From positions 3,510,001 to 3,574,000 of the forward strand of contig NZ_CP102830.1 in NCBI RefSeq assembly GCF_024730785.1: a stretch of DNA of 64,000 bases, read 5' to 3'. This DNA is from Pseudomonas sp. LS44 (GTDB lineage Bacteria; Pseudomonadota; Gammaproteobacteria; Pseudomonadales; Pseudomonadaceae). The notes beneath the pieces are model-generated. The model ran no database searches, had not been told where the DNA came from, and worked only from the letters and a program-made list of their open reading frames with translations. A program made the position numbers and the translations under genes. Below are positions 47,912-58,099 of the stretch, piece after piece. The stretch's first letter is position 1. Each line of letters begins with the position of its first letter.

Positions 47912-50017
47912 TTAAGCCCCGGACGCTTCGGCAGCTGCTACGTCTTTGATCGACAGTTTGATGCGGCCGCGGTTGTCCACGTCGAGCACCAGAACCTTGA
48001 CCTCTTGACCTTCCTTGAGCACGTCGGTGACTTTCTCGACGCGCTGATCGCTCAGCATCGAGATGTGCACCAGACCGTCTTTACCCGGCAGGATGTTGAC
48101 GAAGGCACCGAAGTCAACGATACGCTCGACCTTGCCGACGTAGATCTTGCCGATCTCGGCTTCTGCGGTGATGGCCAGAACACGCTGCTTGGCGGCTTCG
48201 GCCGCTTCCTTGGTTTCACCGAAGATCTTGATCGAGCCGTCGTCTTCGATATCGATCGACGCCTTGGTCTCTTCGCAGATACCGCGGATGGTGGCACCGC
48301 CTTTACCGATCACGTCACGGATCTTGTCTTGGTCGATTTTCATCGCCAGCATGGTCGGGGCGTTTTCGGACAGTTCGCTACGCGATTGGGCAAGAACCTG
48401 GTTCATCTGACCGAGGATGTTCAGGCGCGCTTCCAGGGCCTGGCCCAGGGCGATCTCCATGATTTCTTCGGTGATGCCGTTGATCTTGATGTCCATCTGC
48501 AGTGCGGTAACGCCTTTGGCGGTACCAGCCACTTTGAAGTCCATGTCGCCCAGGTGGTCTTCGTCGCCGAGAATGTCGGTAAGGATGGCGAACTTCTCGC
48601 CTTCTTTAACCAGACCCATGGCGATACCGGCTACCGGCGCCTTCATCGGCACACCGGCGTCCATCAGCGCCAGAGAGGCACCGCAGACCGACGCCATCGA
48701 GCTGGAACCGTTGGACTCGGTGATTTCCGAGACCACGCGGATGGTGTACGGGAACTCGTCGGCGCTCGGCAGCATGGCCGATACGCTGCGACGGGCCAGA
48801 CGACCGTGACCGATTTCGCGGCGACCGGTAGCGCCCATGCGACCACACTCACCGACCGAGTACGGCGGGAAGTTGTAGTGCAGCATGAAGGGGTCTTTGC
48901 GCTCGCCTTCGAGGGTGTCGAGCAGCTGCGCGTCACGTGCGGTACCGAGGGTGGCAACGACCAGCGCCTGGGTTTCGCCACGGGTGAACAGCGCCGAACC
49001 GTGAGTCTTGTCGAGCACGCCGACTTCGATGTTCAGACCACGCACGGTGCGGGTGTCGCGGCCATCGATACGCGGTTTGCCGTTGACGATGTTCTCGCGC
49101 ACGGTGCGGTATTCGATTTCGCCGAAAGCGTCTTTGACTTCGCCAACGGTCGGTTGACCTTCAGCAGCGGCGAACTTGGCCACCACTTGGTCACGCAGCT
49201 CGCTCAGACGGCCATAACGCTCGTGCTTGACGGTGATGGTGTAGGCCTGGGAAATCGCCTCGCCGAACTCGCCACGGATGCCATCGAGCAGCACGGTGTT
49301 GGCCGGTTTGGCTTTCCAGTCCCACGTCGGCTTGCCGGCTTCGGCAGCCAGCTCGGCAATGGCTTGGATTACAGCCTGAAATTCGTCATGGGCGAACAGT
49401 ACGGCGCCGAGCATCTGGTCTTCGGTCAGCTCTTTGGCTTCCGACTCGACCATCAGCACGGCGTCTTTGGTACCAGCGACGACCATGTCCAGGCTGGAAG
49501 CCTTGAGTTGCTCATAAGTCGGGTTCAGCAAGTAGCCGGTTTCCGGGTGGAAGGCTACGCGCGCGGCACCGATCGGGCCTTCGAACGGAATGCCGGAGAT
49601 CGCCAGAGCAGCCGAGGTACCGATCATCGCCGCGATGTCCGGATCGGTCTTCTTGCTGGTGGAAACCACGGTGCAGATGACCTGCACTTCGTTCTGGAAA
49701 CCTTCCGGGAACAGCGGACGAATCGGACGGTCGATCAAGCGCGAGGTCAGGGTTTCTTTCTCGGAAGGACGCGCTTCACGCTTGAAGAAACCACCAGGGA
49801 TCTTGCCGGCAGCGTAGGTCTTTTCTTGGTAATGCACGGACAGCGGGAAAAAACCTTTGCTCGGGTCGGCAGTCTTGGCACCGGTCACAGCGACCAATAC
49901 GGTGACGTCGTTGTCGACGGTGACCAGCACTGCGCCGGAGGCTTGACGGGCTATACGGCCAGTCTCGAGGGTAACGGTCGATTGACCGAACTGAAATTTC
50001 TTGGTTACCGGGTTCAC
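47912..50017 (-). CDS. pnp: Polyribonucleotide nucleotidyltransferase
   Basis: 701 residues. Phosphorolytic 3'-to-5' exoribonuclease of the degradosome. Two RNase PH domains ([18 protein letters not shown] near the N-terminus; second with [16 protein letters not shown] and [11 protein letters not shown]), then KH ([20 protein letters not shown]) and S1 ([24 protein letters not shown]) domains. A GTG start has AAGGA 7 nt upstream. It follows rpsO, the conserved order, after 163 bp containing a long inverted repeat. Confidence 0.97.
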   Translation of the reverse strand: MNPVTKKFQFGQSTVTLETGRIARQASGAVLVTVDNDVTVLVAVTGAKTADPSKGFFPLSVHYQEKTYAAGKIPGGFFKREARPSEKETLTSRLIDRPIRPLFPEGFQNEVQVICTVVSTSKKTDPDIAAMIGTSAALAISGIPFEGPIGAARVAFHPETGYLLNPTYEQLKASSLDMVVAGTKDAVLMVESEAKELTEDQMLGAVLFAHDEFQAVIQAIAELAAEAGKPTWDWKAKPANTVLLDGIRGEFGEAISQAYTITVKHERYGRLSELRDQVVAKFAAAEGQPTVGEVKDAFGEIEYRTVRENIVNGKPRIDGRDTRTVRGLNIEVGVLDKTHGSALFTRGETQALVVATLGTARDAQLLDTLEGERKDPFMLHYNFPPYSVGECGRMGATGRREIGHGRLARRSVSAMLPSADEFPYTIRVVSEITESNGSSSMASVCGASLALMDAGVPMKAPVAGIAMGLVKEGEKFAILTDILGDEDHLGDMDFKVAGTAKGVTALQMDIKINGITEEIMEIALGQALEARLNILGQMNQVLAQSRSELSENAPTMLAMKIDQDKIRDVIGKGGATIRGICEETKASIDIEDDGSIKIFGETKEAAEAAKQRVLAITAEAEIGKIYVGKVERIVDFGAFVNILPGKDGLVHISMLSDQRVEKVTDVLKEGQEVKVLVLDVDNRGRIKLSIKDVAAAEASGA

Positions 50018-50098
50018 GGTGTTTTCCTTCTCTTTGTTGCCTTGGGGAAACTGGTGGAATGCCGGGAGTCGGACCCAAAGTCATTCCTGCAGAAAGCC

Positions 50099-50163
50099 AG
50101 AAGCTGGAAGCTCGAAGCCAAAAGCCGGTAAACCCCGCTTTCAACCCCCAACTTCCAGCTTCT
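50099..50163 (-). repeat. Inverted repeat in the rpsO-pnp intergenic region
   Basis: AGAAGCTGGAAG and CTTCCAGCTTCT, a 12-bp perfect stem with a 40-nt loop, just before the pnp leader. In E. coli RNase III cuts a hairpin here to initiate PNPase autoregulation; this stem could be the analogue, or a dispersed GCTGGAAG-type repeat. Confidence 0.6.
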
Positions 50164-50180
50164 CACTTCAGGTGTACGTC

Positions 50181-50450
50181 TTAACGACGCAGACCCAGGC
50201 GACCGATCAGGGCGCTGTAACGAGTGTGGTCCTTGCCCTTCAGGTAATCCAGCAGCTTACGACGCTGGTTAACCATACGGATCAGGCCACGACGCGAGTG
50301 GTGGTCTTTACCGTTGGCCTTGAAGTGGCCTTGCAGCTTGTTGATGTTGGCGGACAGCAGTGCAACTTGCACTTCCGGAGAACCGGTGTCGCCTTCAGCT
50401 TGCTTGTACTCGTTAACGATCTGGGCTTTTTCTTCGACGCTCAGTGCCAT
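50181..50450 (-). CDS. rpsO: 30S ribosomal protein S15
   Basis: 89 residues, standard length. Binds the three-way junction of 16S rRNA helices 20-22 early in 30S assembly. Sequence typical: [24 protein letters not shown], then [23 protein letters not shown]. Followed by pnp. TAGGAG-type ribosome-binding site precedes the ATG. Confidence 0.98.
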   Translation of the reverse strand: MALSVEEKAQIVNEYKQAEGDTGSPEVQVALLSANINKLQGHFKANGKDHHSRRGLIRMVNQRRKLLDYLKGKDHTRYSALIGRLGLRR

Positions 50451-50477
50451 GGTAATGGACTCCTAGAGTGAACAGGC

Positions 50478-50494
50478 CAGGGACTAACTCCCTG
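50478..50494 (-). promoter_or_regulatory. Small hairpin in the rpsO leader
   Basis: CAGGGA and TCCCTG around a 5-nt loop, about 30 nt upstream of the rpsO start on the minus strand. S15 represses its own mRNA through leader structures in several bacteria, but I cannot show that this hairpin is the binding site. Confidence 0.35.
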
Positions 50495-50584
50495 TATGGA
50501 AAAATGAGGTGTGACCATGCCTGTTAACAGCCACCCTCGTTATCGAACGGTCAAACGCCAAAGGCTTTCAACCGTCCGCTACGG

Positions 50585-51502
50585 TCATTCCGACCGAATT
50601 AGTCGACGCGGCGCGACCCGTCCGTCTTCGCTCACTTCACCGATACCGATAAAGCGGCCGTTATGATCCTGCACCCGCACCATGCCGAATTTCGGCGCGT
50701 CCGGGGCGCGTACTGGTTGCCCGTGCAGCCAGTAGAAACTGCTGTGCTCGGAAAACTGCAGCAGCGGCCAATGCTCCAAACCGCTGTCCGATGGCAACAG
50801 GAAGCGATCCAATGCCTCGTTGCCACCCTCGGCGTGCGCTTGTTCGAGCGCTTCAAGGGTCACGGTTTGCGCCAACTGAAACGGCCCGGCCTGGGTACGC
50901 CGCAACTCGGCGACGTGCGCTCCGCAACCCAGCAGCTGGCCGATGTCCTCAACCAGCGTGCGAATATAGGTGCCTTTGCTGCAAGCCACGACCAGTCGCG
51001 CTTGCGACTGATCCAAAGCCAGTAATTCCAGGCGCGCAATAGTAACAGAACGCGCCTCGCGCTCCACCACCTCGCCCGCCCGCGCCAGCTTGTAGAGAGG
51101 TTGGCCATCGCGCTTCAGTGCTGAGTACATCGGCGGTATCTGACTGATTTTCCCGCGAAAACGCGGTAGCACAGCTTCAATATCGGCACGACCAACGGTC
51201 ACTTCGCGACGCTCCAATACCTCACCTTCGGCGTCGCCGGTGGTGGTGGTCACGCCCAACTGGGCCAACGTCTCATAGCCTTTGTCGGCATCCAGCAAGT
51301 ACTGGGAGAATTTGGTCGCCTCACCGAAGCACAGCGGTAGCACCCCGGTCGCCAACGGATCGAGGCTACCGGTATGCCCGGCCTTCTCGGCATTCAGCAG
51401 CCAGCGAACCTTCTGCAACGCGGCATTCGAGGTCAGACCATGCGGTTTATCGAGGAGCAGGATGCCGCTGACGTTGCGGCGAATACGCTTAACCTGAGCC
51501 AC
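50585..51502 (-). CDS. truB: tRNA pseudouridine(55) synthase
   Basis: 305 residues. Isomerises U55 in the T-loop of all tRNAs. Catalytic Asp48 is in the hallmark [16 protein letters not shown], preceded by [15 protein letters not shown]. The C-terminal PUA-like segment is present. Its start lies 3 bp after the rbfA stop. Confidence 0.96.
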   Translation of the reverse strand: MAQVKRIRRNVSGILLLDKPHGLTSNAALQKVRWLLNAEKAGHTGSLDPLATGVLPLCFGEATKFSQYLLDADKGYETLAQLGVTTTTGDAEGEVLERREVTVGRADIEAVLPRFRGKISQIPPMYSALKRDGQPLYKLARAGEVVEREARSVTIARLELLALDQSQARLVVACSKGTYIRTLVEDIGQLLGCGAHVAELRRTQAGPFQLAQTVTLEALEQAHAEGGNEALDRFLLPSDSGLEHWPLLQFSEHSSFYWLHGQPVRAPDAPKFGMVRVQDHNGRFIGIGEVSEDGRVAPRRLIRSE

Positions 51503-51505
51503 CGG

Positions 51506-51898
51506 TTATTCCTCGCTGTCGCTCGAGCGGTGCTGATTATCCTCAGCTACCGCACGCTCGATCAGGGCCGACAGATGCGTACCGCGCATCACGCTCTCGT
51601 CATAGTGGAAATGCAGGTTCGGCACACTGCGCAGCTTCATGGCCTTGCCCAACTGCATACGCAGGAAGCCCGAGGCATCGTTGAGTACCTTGAGGTTCTG
51701 CGCGATGGCTTCGGCAGATTCATCCTGGCCCATCACGGTAATGAAAATCTTCGCGTGGCCAACATCACGACTCACGTCGACCGCAGTGATGGTCACCAAT
51801 CCCAGGCGCGGGTCTTTGATTTCGCGCCGGATCAGCTGAGACAGTTCGCGCTGCATCTGATCGCCAATACGCTGGGTACGGCTATAGTCTTTTGCCAT
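51506..51898 (-). CDS. rbfA: 30S ribosome-binding factor A
   Basis: 130 residues. KH-like factor needed for late 16S rRNA maturation and cold adaptation. The start [19 protein letters not shown] was chosen; the frame continues 17 residues upstream but those lie in the non-conserved gap. Core [21 protein letters not shown] and [14 protein letters not shown] are typical. Confidence 0.95.
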   Translation of the reverse strand: MAKDYSRTQRIGDQMQRELSQLIRREIKDPRLGLVTITAVDVSRDVGHAKIFITVMGQDESAEAIAQNLKVLNDASGFLRMQLGKAMKLRSVPNLHFHYDESVMRGTHLSALIERAVAEDNQHRSSDSEE

Positions 51899-51948
51899 TT
51901 CTTCGTCACTCCCCGCACGGGCCAAACCCGGGCGGCTTAAAAGCGGCA

Positions 51949-51981
51949 AACGCCCGGTCAGGCGGGGCCGGACCGGGCGTT
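51949..51981 (-). terminator. Terminator-like hairpin between infB and rbfA
   Basis: AACGCCCGGTC and GACCGGGCGTT form an 11-bp perfect stem with an 11-nt loop. On the minus strand TGCCGCTTTT follows, so it could partly terminate or protect the infB 3' end. Confidence 0.5.
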
Positions 51982-52000
51982 GCGTCTTACAGCGCGCGGC

Positions 52001-54484
52001 TTACAGGCTGCGGGCCACTTGTACCTTCTCGAACACTTCAATCTTGTCGCCGGCTTTGACGTCGTTGTAGCTCTTCACGCCGATACCGCACTCCATGCCA
52101 GAACGCACCTCGGACATGTCGTCCTTGAAGCGACGCAGGGATTCCAGTTCGCCTTCGAAGATCACCACGTCGTCACGTAGTACGCGGATCGGACGGTTAC
52201 GGTGTACAACGCCTTCAATGACCATACAGCCAGCAACCGCGCCAAACTTCGGCGAACGGAACACCTCACGGACTTCGGCGATACCCAGGATGTTCTCGCG
52301 AACATCGCTGCCGAGCATGCCGGTCAGGGCTTTCTTGACGTCTTCGATGATGTCGTAGATGACGTTGTAGTAACGCATATCCAGACCTTCCTGCTCGACG
52401 ATCTTGCGCGCACCGGCATCGGCACGCACGTTGAAGCCAAACAGAACAGCATTGGAGGCCAGTGCCAGGTTGGCATCGGACTCGGTGATACCACCGACGC
52501 CGCCACCGACCACACGCACCTGCACTTCATCGTTACCCAGGCTACTGAGCGAACCCTGCAGCGCCTCCAGCGAACCACGGACGTCGGATTTGAGGACAAT
52601 GTTGAGCGTCTTCTTCTCTTCCTGACCCATGTTCTCGAAGATGTTTTCCAGCTTGCCGGCATGCGCACGGGCCAGTTTCACTTCGCGGAATTTGCCCTGA
52701 CGGAACAGCGCGACTTCACGGGCTTTCTTCTCGTCAGTCAGCACGCTCATCTCGTCACCCGCATCCGGGGTGCCGTCCAGACCGAGAATCTCGACCGGGA
52801 TGGATGGGCCAGCTTCTTTGATCGGCTTGCCATTCTCGTCGAGCATGGCGCGGATACGACCGAAGTTCGAACCGACCAGGATCATGTCGCCTTGACGCAG
52901 CGTACCGTCTTGCACCAGTACGGTGGCAACCGGACCGCGGCCCTTGTCGAGACGCGACTCAACCACGACACCACGACCTGGGGCCGACGGAGTGGCCTTC
53001 AACTCGAGAATTTCAGCTTGCAGCAGGACAGCTTCCAGTAGCTCATCCACACCCGTACCGACTTTCGCCGAAACAGACACGAACGGCGTATCACCACCCC
53101 ACTCTTCGGAGGTCACGCCGTGCACCGACAACTCGCTACGGATGCGATCGAGATCGGCGCCCGGCTTGTCGATTTTGTTCACGGCAACCACCAGCGGAAC
53201 CCCGGCAGCCTGGGCATGCTGAACCGCTTCAACGGTTTGCGGCATTACGCCGTCGTCCGCTGCCACGACCAGAATCACGATGTCGGTAGCCTTGGCACCA
53301 CGGGCACGCATCGCGGTAAACGCGGCGTGACCCGGGGTGTCGAGGAAGGTCACCATGCCGCGATCGGTTTCCACGTGGTAGGCGCCGATGTGCTGGGTGA
53401 TACCACCAGCCTCGCCAGCCGCCACTTTGGCACGACGGATGTAGTCGAGCAGCGAAGTCTTACCATGGTCGACGTGACCCATAACGGTCACTACCGGCGC
53501 ACGGGAAACCGCTTCACCTTCGAACTTCAGCGACTCGGCCAATTGCTCTTCCAGCACGTTGTCGCTGACCAGCTTGACCTTGTGGCCCAGCTCTTCGGCG
53601 ATCAGTTGAGCAGTTTCTTGGTCAAGGACCTGGTTGATGGTCACCGGAGTGCCCATCTTGAACATGAACTTAATGACCTCAGCCGCTTTGACCGACATCT
53701 GCTGCGCCAAATCGCCAACGGTGATGGTTTCACCGAGCGCGACTTCACGCACAACCGGACCAGTCGGGCTTTGGAAGCCATGCTGATTACGCTTTTTCAG
53801 CTTCGCCTTGCCACGACCACCACGGCGGAAGCTGTCGCTTTCCTCCTCTGTGGTACGCGGAGCCACACGCGGAGCCGGCGCCTTTTCCTTGAGGTTCGGG
53901 CGATGCGTGGAGTTCTTGCGTTCACCGCCGCGACGATCATCGTCAACGCGCGCACGTTCAGGACGACGCACGTCATCCTTCTTGCGCTCATCGGCGACTG
54001 GCGCAGCTGCCACGATGTCAGCCACAGCCAGGGCTGGCGCAGCCTGCACCACTTCCGGCGCTACCTGAGGTTGCGCTGGAGCTTCGACAGCCTGCTGCTT
54101 GGCTTCTTCCGCCGCTTTCACACGCGCAGCTTCTTCGGCCGCAGCACGCTGCTGCTCTTCCAGCTCGCGCTTCTTCTCGACCTCGATCTCTTCCGAGCTG
54201 CGCTTGACGAAGGTTTTCTTCTTGCGCACCTCAACACTGATGGTCTTGCTGCCAGCCACTCGAAGAGTGCTGGTGGTCTTGCGCTGCAAAGTGATCTTGC
54301 GCGGCTCTTCGACCTTGTCGCCGTGACTGCTTTTGAGATGGGCCAACAGGGCCTGTTTCTCGTTATCGGTCACAACTTGCTCGGCGCCCGTGTGCGGCAA
54401 ACCCGCCTCACGCATCTGCTGCAGCAGGCGCTCTACCGGTGTGTTGACCACTTGGGCCAGTTCTTTCACCGTGACTTGCGTCAT
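52001..54484 (-). CDS. infB: Translation initiation factor IF-2
   Basis: 827 residues. GTPase that brings fMet-tRNA to the 30S subunit. Order: N-terminal IF2N domains ([29 protein letters not shown]), a long charged Ala/Glu/Arg-rich linker (about 95-240), G domain from about residue 330 with [20 protein letters not shown] and NKID, then the beta-barrel and C-terminal fMet-tRNA-binding domains. Normal length. It sits 25 bp after nusA. Confidence 0.97.
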   Translation of the reverse strand: MTQVTVKELAQVVNTPVERLLQQMREAGLPHTGAEQVVTDNEKQALLAHLKSSHGDKVEEPRKITLQRKTTSTLRVAGSKTISVEVRKKKTFVKRSSEEIEVEKKRELEEQQRAAAEEAARVKAAEEAKQQAVEAPAQPQVAPEVVQAAPALAVADIVAAAPVADERKKDDVRRPERARVDDDRRGGERKNSTHRPNLKEKAPAPRVAPRTTEEESDSFRRGGRGKAKLKKRNQHGFQSPTGPVVREVALGETITVGDLAQQMSVKAAEVIKFMFKMGTPVTINQVLDQETAQLIAEELGHKVKLVSDNVLEEQLAESLKFEGEAVSRAPVVTVMGHVDHGKTSLLDYIRRAKVAAGEAGGITQHIGAYHVETDRGMVTFLDTPGHAAFTAMRARGAKATDIVILVVAADDGVMPQTVEAVQHAQAAGVPLVVAVNKIDKPGADLDRIRSELSVHGVTSEEWGGDTPFVSVSAKVGTGVDELLEAVLLQAEILELKATPSAPGRGVVVESRLDKGRGPVATVLVQDGTLRQGDMILVGSNFGRIRAMLDENGKPIKEAGPSIPVEILGLDGTPDAGDEMSVLTDEKKAREVALFRQGKFREVKLARAHAGKLENIFENMGQEEKKTLNIVLKSDVRGSLEALQGSLSSLGNDEVQVRVVGGGVGGITESDANLALASNAVLFGFNVRADAGARKIVEQEGLDMRYYNVIYDIIEDVKKALTGMLGSDVRENILGIAEVREVFRSPKFGAVAGCMVIEGVVHRNRPIRVLRDDVVIFEGELESLRRFKDDMSEVRSGMECGIGVKSYNDVKAGDKIEVFEKVQVARSL

Positions 54485-54509
54485 GCATTTCTCTCCTCAG
54501 GCCGCAAAC

Positions 54510-55991
54510 TTACTCGAACCAGTGGGCTCGGGCGGCCATGATCAACTTGCCGGCACGCTCTGCGTCGATACCGTCGATGTCGAGCAAGTCATCAATCGAC
54601 TGCTCGGCCAGGTCTTCGCGGTTTATCACGCCGCGTACCGCTAACTCGTGCGCAAGCGCTTTATCCATACCCTCGAGTGAGAGCAGATCTTCTGCCGGCT
54701 GGGCATCGGCCAACTTTTCTTCCGTCGCGATGGCCTTGGTCAGCAGGCGATCTTTGGCTCGAGCACGCAGCTCGTTGACGATGTCCTCGTCGAAGCCGTC
54801 GATGCTGAGCATCTCTTCCATCGGTACGTAAGCAATTTCTTCCAGGCTGGTGAAACCCTCTTCAACCAGAACCTGAGCCAGCTCTTCGTCAACTTCCAGT
54901 TCATCGATGAAGGCCTGCAGGATGTCGCCAGTTTCAGCCTGCTGTTTGGCCTGAATATCGGCCTCGGTCATCACGTTCAACGTCCAGCCGGTCAGCTGGC
55001 TGGCCAAGCGGACATTCTGACCGCCACGACCAATGGCCTGCGCCAGGTTGTCTTCAGCCACCGCAATGTCCATCGCATGGGCATCTTCATCGACGATGAT
55101 CGCTGCCACTTCAGCCGGAGACATGGCGTTGATGACGAACTGCGCCGGGTTGTCGTCCCACAGCACGATGTCCACGCGCTCACCGCCCAACTCACCGGAT
55201 ACCGCCTGAACGCGTGAGCCGCGCATGCCAATGCAGGCGCCTTGCGGGTCGATACGTTTGTCCTTGGAGCGCACGGCAATCTTGGCGCGCGAACCTGGAT
55301 CCCGCGATGCAGCCATCACTTCGATCAGCTCTTCAGCGATCTCCGGAACTTCGATACGGAACAGCTCGATCAGCATGTCCGGCGCAGTACGCGACAGAAT
55401 CAGCTGGGGGCCGCGATTTTCGGTGCGGATCTCCTTGAGCAGCGCACGGACACGAGCACCAACGCGGAAAGTCTCACGCGGAATGATGTCTTCTCGTGCC
55501 AGCAAGGCCTCAGCGTTGTTGCCCAGATCGACAATCACGTTGTCGCGAGTAACTTTCTTCACTGTGCCGGAAATAATCTCGGTCAAACGCTCGCGATAGG
55601 CCTCAACGACCTGGGCGCGCTCGGCCTCGCGGACCTTCTGCACAATCACTTGCTTGGCAGTCTGAGCCGCAATCCGTCCGAACTCGATGGAGTCGATCTT
55701 CTCTTCGACGGTGTCACCGAGTTTAGCGCCGGGTTGCTGTTCTTGCGCCTGCTCAAAGGTCAGTTCAGCCGCGGGATTTTCCAGCGCTTCCTCGTCGACC
55801 ACTGTCCAGCAGCGGAAAGTATCGTAAACGCCAGTGTGGCGATTGATCTCTACACGCAACTCGACTTCGTCTTCGAAGCGTTTTTTGGTCGCAGTGGCCA
55901 AAGCCAACTCCAGCGCTTCAAAAATTACGCTGGCCGGTACACCCTTCTCGTTGGACACCGACTCAACTACTAGCAGTACTTCTTTGCTCAT
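54510..55991 (-). CDS. nusA: Transcription termination/antitermination factor NusA
   Basis: 493 residues. Binds RNA polymerase and modulates pausing, termination and antitermination. N-terminal domain ([19 protein letters not shown]), S1 domain ([24 protein letters not shown]), two KH domains ([34 protein letters not shown]) and two acidic C-terminal helix-hairpin-helix repeats, as in E. coli. The ATG with GCGAGG upstream was used; an alternative start seven residues earlier lacks support. Confidence 0.96.
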   Translation of the reverse strand: MSKEVLLVVESVSNEKGVPASVIFEALELALATATKKRFEDEVELRVEINRHTGVYDTFRCWTVVDEEALENPAAELTFEQAQEQQPGAKLGDTVEEKIDSIEFGRIAAQTAKQVIVQKVREAERAQVVEAYRERLTEIISGTVKKVTRDNVIVDLGNNAEALLAREDIIPRETFRVGARVRALLKEIRTENRGPQLILSRTAPDMLIELFRIEVPEIAEELIEVMAASRDPGSRAKIAVRSKDKRIDPQGACIGMRGSRVQAVSGELGGERVDIVLWDDNPAQFVINAMSPAEVAAIIVDEDAHAMDIAVAEDNLAQAIGRGGQNVRLASQLTGWTLNVMTEADIQAKQQAETGDILQAFIDELEVDEELAQVLVEEGFTSLEEIAYVPMEEMLSIDGFDEDIVNELRARAKDRLLTKAIATEEKLADAQPAEDLLSLEGMDKALAHELAVRGVINREDLAEQSIDDLLDIDGIDAERAGKLIMAARAHWFE

Positions 55992-56038
55992 CGTACGCCT
56001 CGCCTTTCGCAATCCATTGGATCCGCGGGATCCGCGTC

Positions 56039-56497
56039 TCAGTCAAAACTGGGAACAATGTTGGCCTTTTCGATGGAATCGATCGGCAACAGATATTCAT
56101 GTTCATCAACTAACACAACTACGTCCTGCTCCTCCGTCCCACGAAGAAGCCCCTGAAAGTTGCGCCGCCCGTCATAGGGCGAGCGCAGCTTGATCTTCAC
56201 CTGCTCGCCAACATGCGCGGCAAACTGTTCCAGAGTGAACAGCGGCCGATCGATGCCAGGAGAGGAAACTTCGAGGGTGTACTCGCTGCTGATCGGGTCC
56301 TCGACATCGAGAACGCCGCTCACTTGACGACTGACAATCTCGCAGTCGTCAACCAAGATGCCGTTGGCATGATCGATATAAACGCGCAGCAGGGAGTGTC
56401 GCCCCTGGGAAAGAAACTCGATACCCCAGCATTTATAGCCAAGGGCCTCGATCACGGGGGCCAACAAGGCCTGCAACTCTTCTAGCTTGCTCGACAC
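56039..56497 (-). CDS. rimP: Ribosome maturation factor RimP
   Basis: 152 residues. Assists 30S assembly. A GTG start ([28 protein letters not shown]) has GAGAGG 5 nt upstream and fits family length; the longer ATG frame runs into the leader. Conserved core [21 protein letters not shown] and [12 protein letters not shown]. First protein gene of the rimP-nusA-infB-rbfA-truB-rpsO-pnp series. Confidence 0.95.
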   Translation of the reverse strand: MSSKLEELQALLAPVIEALGYKCWGIEFLSQGRHSLLRVYIDHANGILVDDCEIVSRQVSGVLDVEDPISSEYTLEVSSPGIDRPLFTLEQFAAHVGEQVKIKLRSPYDGRRNFQGLLRGTEEQDVVVLVDEHEYLLPIDSIEKANIVPSFD

Positions 56498-56590
56498 CTG
56501 AGCCTCTCGTGTGCTGTGCAAATAAAAAATGGGCGAAACGCCCATCCCTTTGAATCACCAATAATTTTGGCGACAACTATATCCAGCTAA

Positions 56591-56613
56591 CAAAAAGCCC
56601 CTAAAAAGGGGCT
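56591..56613 (-). terminator. Terminator directly after the degenerate tRNA, before rimP
   Basis: On the minus strand: AGCCCC, loop, GGGGCT, then five T. It starts 11 bp after the CCA end of the tRNA remnant, so transcripts from the upstream promoter either end here as a short RNA or read through into rimP. Confidence 0.85.
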
Positions 56614-56623
56614 CCGCTACAAC

Positions 56624-56697
56624 TGGTTGCGGGATTGGATGAACCAACAACCTCTGGATCACGCGCAGAGCGAACCGTCAGACCACCTCGCCCAGCG
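56624..56697 (-). pseudogene. Degenerate initiator tRNA-Met gene
   Basis: 74 nt that align end to end with initiator tRNA-fMet (77 nt). The 3' end TCCCGCAACCA, much of the T-arm (GTTGTTGGTTCA) and the initiator-like unpaired first C are kept. But the anticodon loop no longer reads CAT (aligned bases CGT, with U33 changed to G), the three G-C pairs of the anticodon stem are lost, three bases are missing from the T-loop region, and the acceptor stem has a T-C mismatch. P. aeruginosa has a tRNA-Met gene at this place. An intact promoter and terminator flank it. Confidence 0.72.
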
Positions 56698-56713
56698 CTA
56701 AAGCCGGGGCCGA

Positions 56714-56743
56714 AGTATACGTCTCCAAACCCTGATGGGTCAA
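56714..56743 (-). promoter_or_regulatory. Sigma70 promoter upstream of the tRNA remnant and rimP operon
   Basis: On the minus strand, TTGACC and TATACT are separated by 18 bp, a strong match. It predicts a start near 56707, about 10 nt before the tRNA-like sequence. Confidence 0.75.
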
Positions 56744-56757
56744 TCAATCCTCCCGCG

Positions 56758-56791
56758 AACAAGAAAGCCCGCAACTGCGGGCTTTCTTGTT
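56758..56791 (-). terminator. Terminator after tRNA-Leu
   Basis: A 15-bp perfect stem (AACAAGAAAGCCCGC / GCGGGCTTTCTTGTT) with a 4-nt loop, 3 bp beyond the tRNA-Leu CCA end. It closes the secG-tRNA-Leu transcript. Confidence 0.9.
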
Positions 56792-56794
56792 AAT

Positions 56795-56880
56795 TGGTAC
56801 CGAGGAGGGGACTCGAACCCCTACAGCCTATGGCCACTACCACCTCAAGGTAGCGTGTCTACCAATTCCACCACCTCGGC
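56795..56880 (-). tRNA. tRNA-Leu (anticodon GAG)
   Basis: 86-nt class II tRNA with encoded CCA. The acceptor GCCGAGG pairs with CCTCGGT, the anticodon arm is CTACC-TTGAGGT-GGTAG (anticodon GAG, reading CTC/CTT), a long variable arm follows, and the T-arm is AGGGGTTCGAGTCCCCT. It begins 8 bp after the secG stop codon and is co-transcribed with it. Confidence 0.97.
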
Positions 56881-56888
56881 AAAACTGT

Positions 56889-57275
56889 TTACTTCTGCTC
56901 CGGAGCTTTCGGCACATCGACTGAATCACCAGTCGCCTGCTTATGCTCTTCGAGCACCGGCACATCATCAGTAGCCGGTTTTTGTTGCGGAATTTCAAGC
57001 ACTGCCGGATCAGGCAAACCTACTTGCGTCAATGCTTGAGCCTTTTCCTTAGCAAAGTAGCCTAAGCCCAAGCTAGTAATGAAAAAAGCGGCCGCAAGTA
57101 TAGCAGTAAAGCGACTGAGAAAGGTAGAGGAACCTTGACTGCCAAAAACAGTGGCCGAAGCACCCGAACCGAAAGAGGCACCAGCATCCGCACCCTTTCC
57201 TTGCTGCAACAGCACCAGCACCACCACACAGAGCGCTGCCAACAGATGCAAAACCACCACTACAGTTTCCAGCAT
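56889..57275 (-). CDS. secG: Preprotein translocase subunit SecG
   Basis: 128 residues. Small SecYEG subunit that stimulates preprotein export. Two membrane helices (about 1-22 and 52-72) flank the conserved cytoplasmic loop [19 protein letters not shown]. The C-terminal 45 residues are a charged tail, longer than in E. coli but usual in Pseudomonas. It begins 5 bp after tpiA. Confidence 0.95.
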   Translation of the reverse strand: MLETVVVVLHLLAALCVVVLVLLQQGKGADAGASFGSGASATVFGSQGSSTFLSRFTAILAAAFFITSLGLGYFAKEKAQALTQVGLPDPAVLEIPQQKPATDDVPVLEEHKQATGDSVDVPKAPEQK

Positions 57276-57280
57276 TTTCT

Positions 57281-58036
57281 TCAGCTTCCTGCGGCGCGAC
57301 AGATCGCACCGAACTCATCCGCATTCAAAGAGGCCCCACCAATGAGCCCCCCATCGATATCCGGCATGCCGAACAACTCAGCCGCATTGGCCGCCTTCAC
57401 GCTGCCGCCATACAAAATTCTTACACCGCGCGCGACCTCTGCATTTTCGGTCGCCAATTGAGCGCGCATCGCCGCATGCACGTCCTGCGCCTGCTGCGGC
57501 GAAGCCGTCAACCCAGTGCCAATAGCCCAGACCGGCTCATAAGCCACTACGGCTGACGTGAATGCACCAACGCCCAACTCTTCAATCACGCTACCAAGCT
57601 GACGCCCGACAATCTCAAGCGTTCTGCCGGCTTCGCGCTGCGCCTGCGTCTCACCGACACAGAGCACCGGTATCAGCCCGCAAGATTGCGCTGCGGCAAA
57701 CTTACGACTCAGCAACTCATCCCGCTCGCCCAAAATAAGGCGACGCTCAGAATGCCCCACCAACACCAACGTACAACCTGCATCAGCCAACTGACTCGGC
57801 GCTATTTCGCCGGTCAGCGCACCCTGCATAGGCTCAACCGCGCAGTTCTGTGCACCGACGGCAATTGACTTACCTTCGAGCCCAGCCATGACCTGATTGA
57901 CATACAAGCAGGGCGGAAAAACCGCCACATCAACACCACTCGGCAAAGCCAAATGACGAAGACCTTTGATCAGCTCTGCGACGCTGGCGCGGGTACCGTG
58001 CATTTTCCAGTTACCAGCTACCAGGGGGCGACGCAT
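57281..58036 (-). CDS. tpiA: Triose-phosphate isomerase
   Basis: 251 residues. Interconverts dihydroxyacetone phosphate and glyceraldehyde-3-phosphate. Catalytic residues: Asn9-Lys11 (GNWKMHG), His in LVGHSERR, and Glu in [12 protein letters not shown]; the phosphate loop follows. Order glmM-tpiA-secG is conserved in gammaproteobacteria. Confidence 0.97.
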   Translation of the reverse strand: MRRPLVAGNWKMHGTRASVAELIKGLRHLALPSGVDVAVFPPCLYVNQVMAGLEGKSIAVGAQNCAVEPMQGALTGEIAPSQLADAGCTLVLVGHSERRLILGERDELLSRKFAAAQSCGLIPVLCVGETQAQREAGRTLEIVGRQLGSVIEELGVGAFTSAVVAYEPVWAIGTGLTASPQQAQDVHAAMRAQLATENAEVARGVRILYGGSVKAANAAELFGMPDIDGGLIGGASLNADEFGAICRAAGS

Positions 58037-58099
58037 GCCTTACCTCGTCGATCAAAGTGGGCGCAGATCTTACCCAAGAGCCTAAGCACTGGCAAGCGG

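Noticed and set aside
47897..50131. Open reading frame of 744 codons on the plus strand, opposite pnp
   Set aside because: It is antisense to an intact, strongly conserved pnp; the translation is rich in His/Asp/Gly/Val in the manner of complement frames of high-GC genes, with no recognisable domain.
53120..54541. 473-codon plus-strand frame opposite infB
   Set aside because: Shadow of the charged IF-2 linker and G domain; composition typical of antisense frames.
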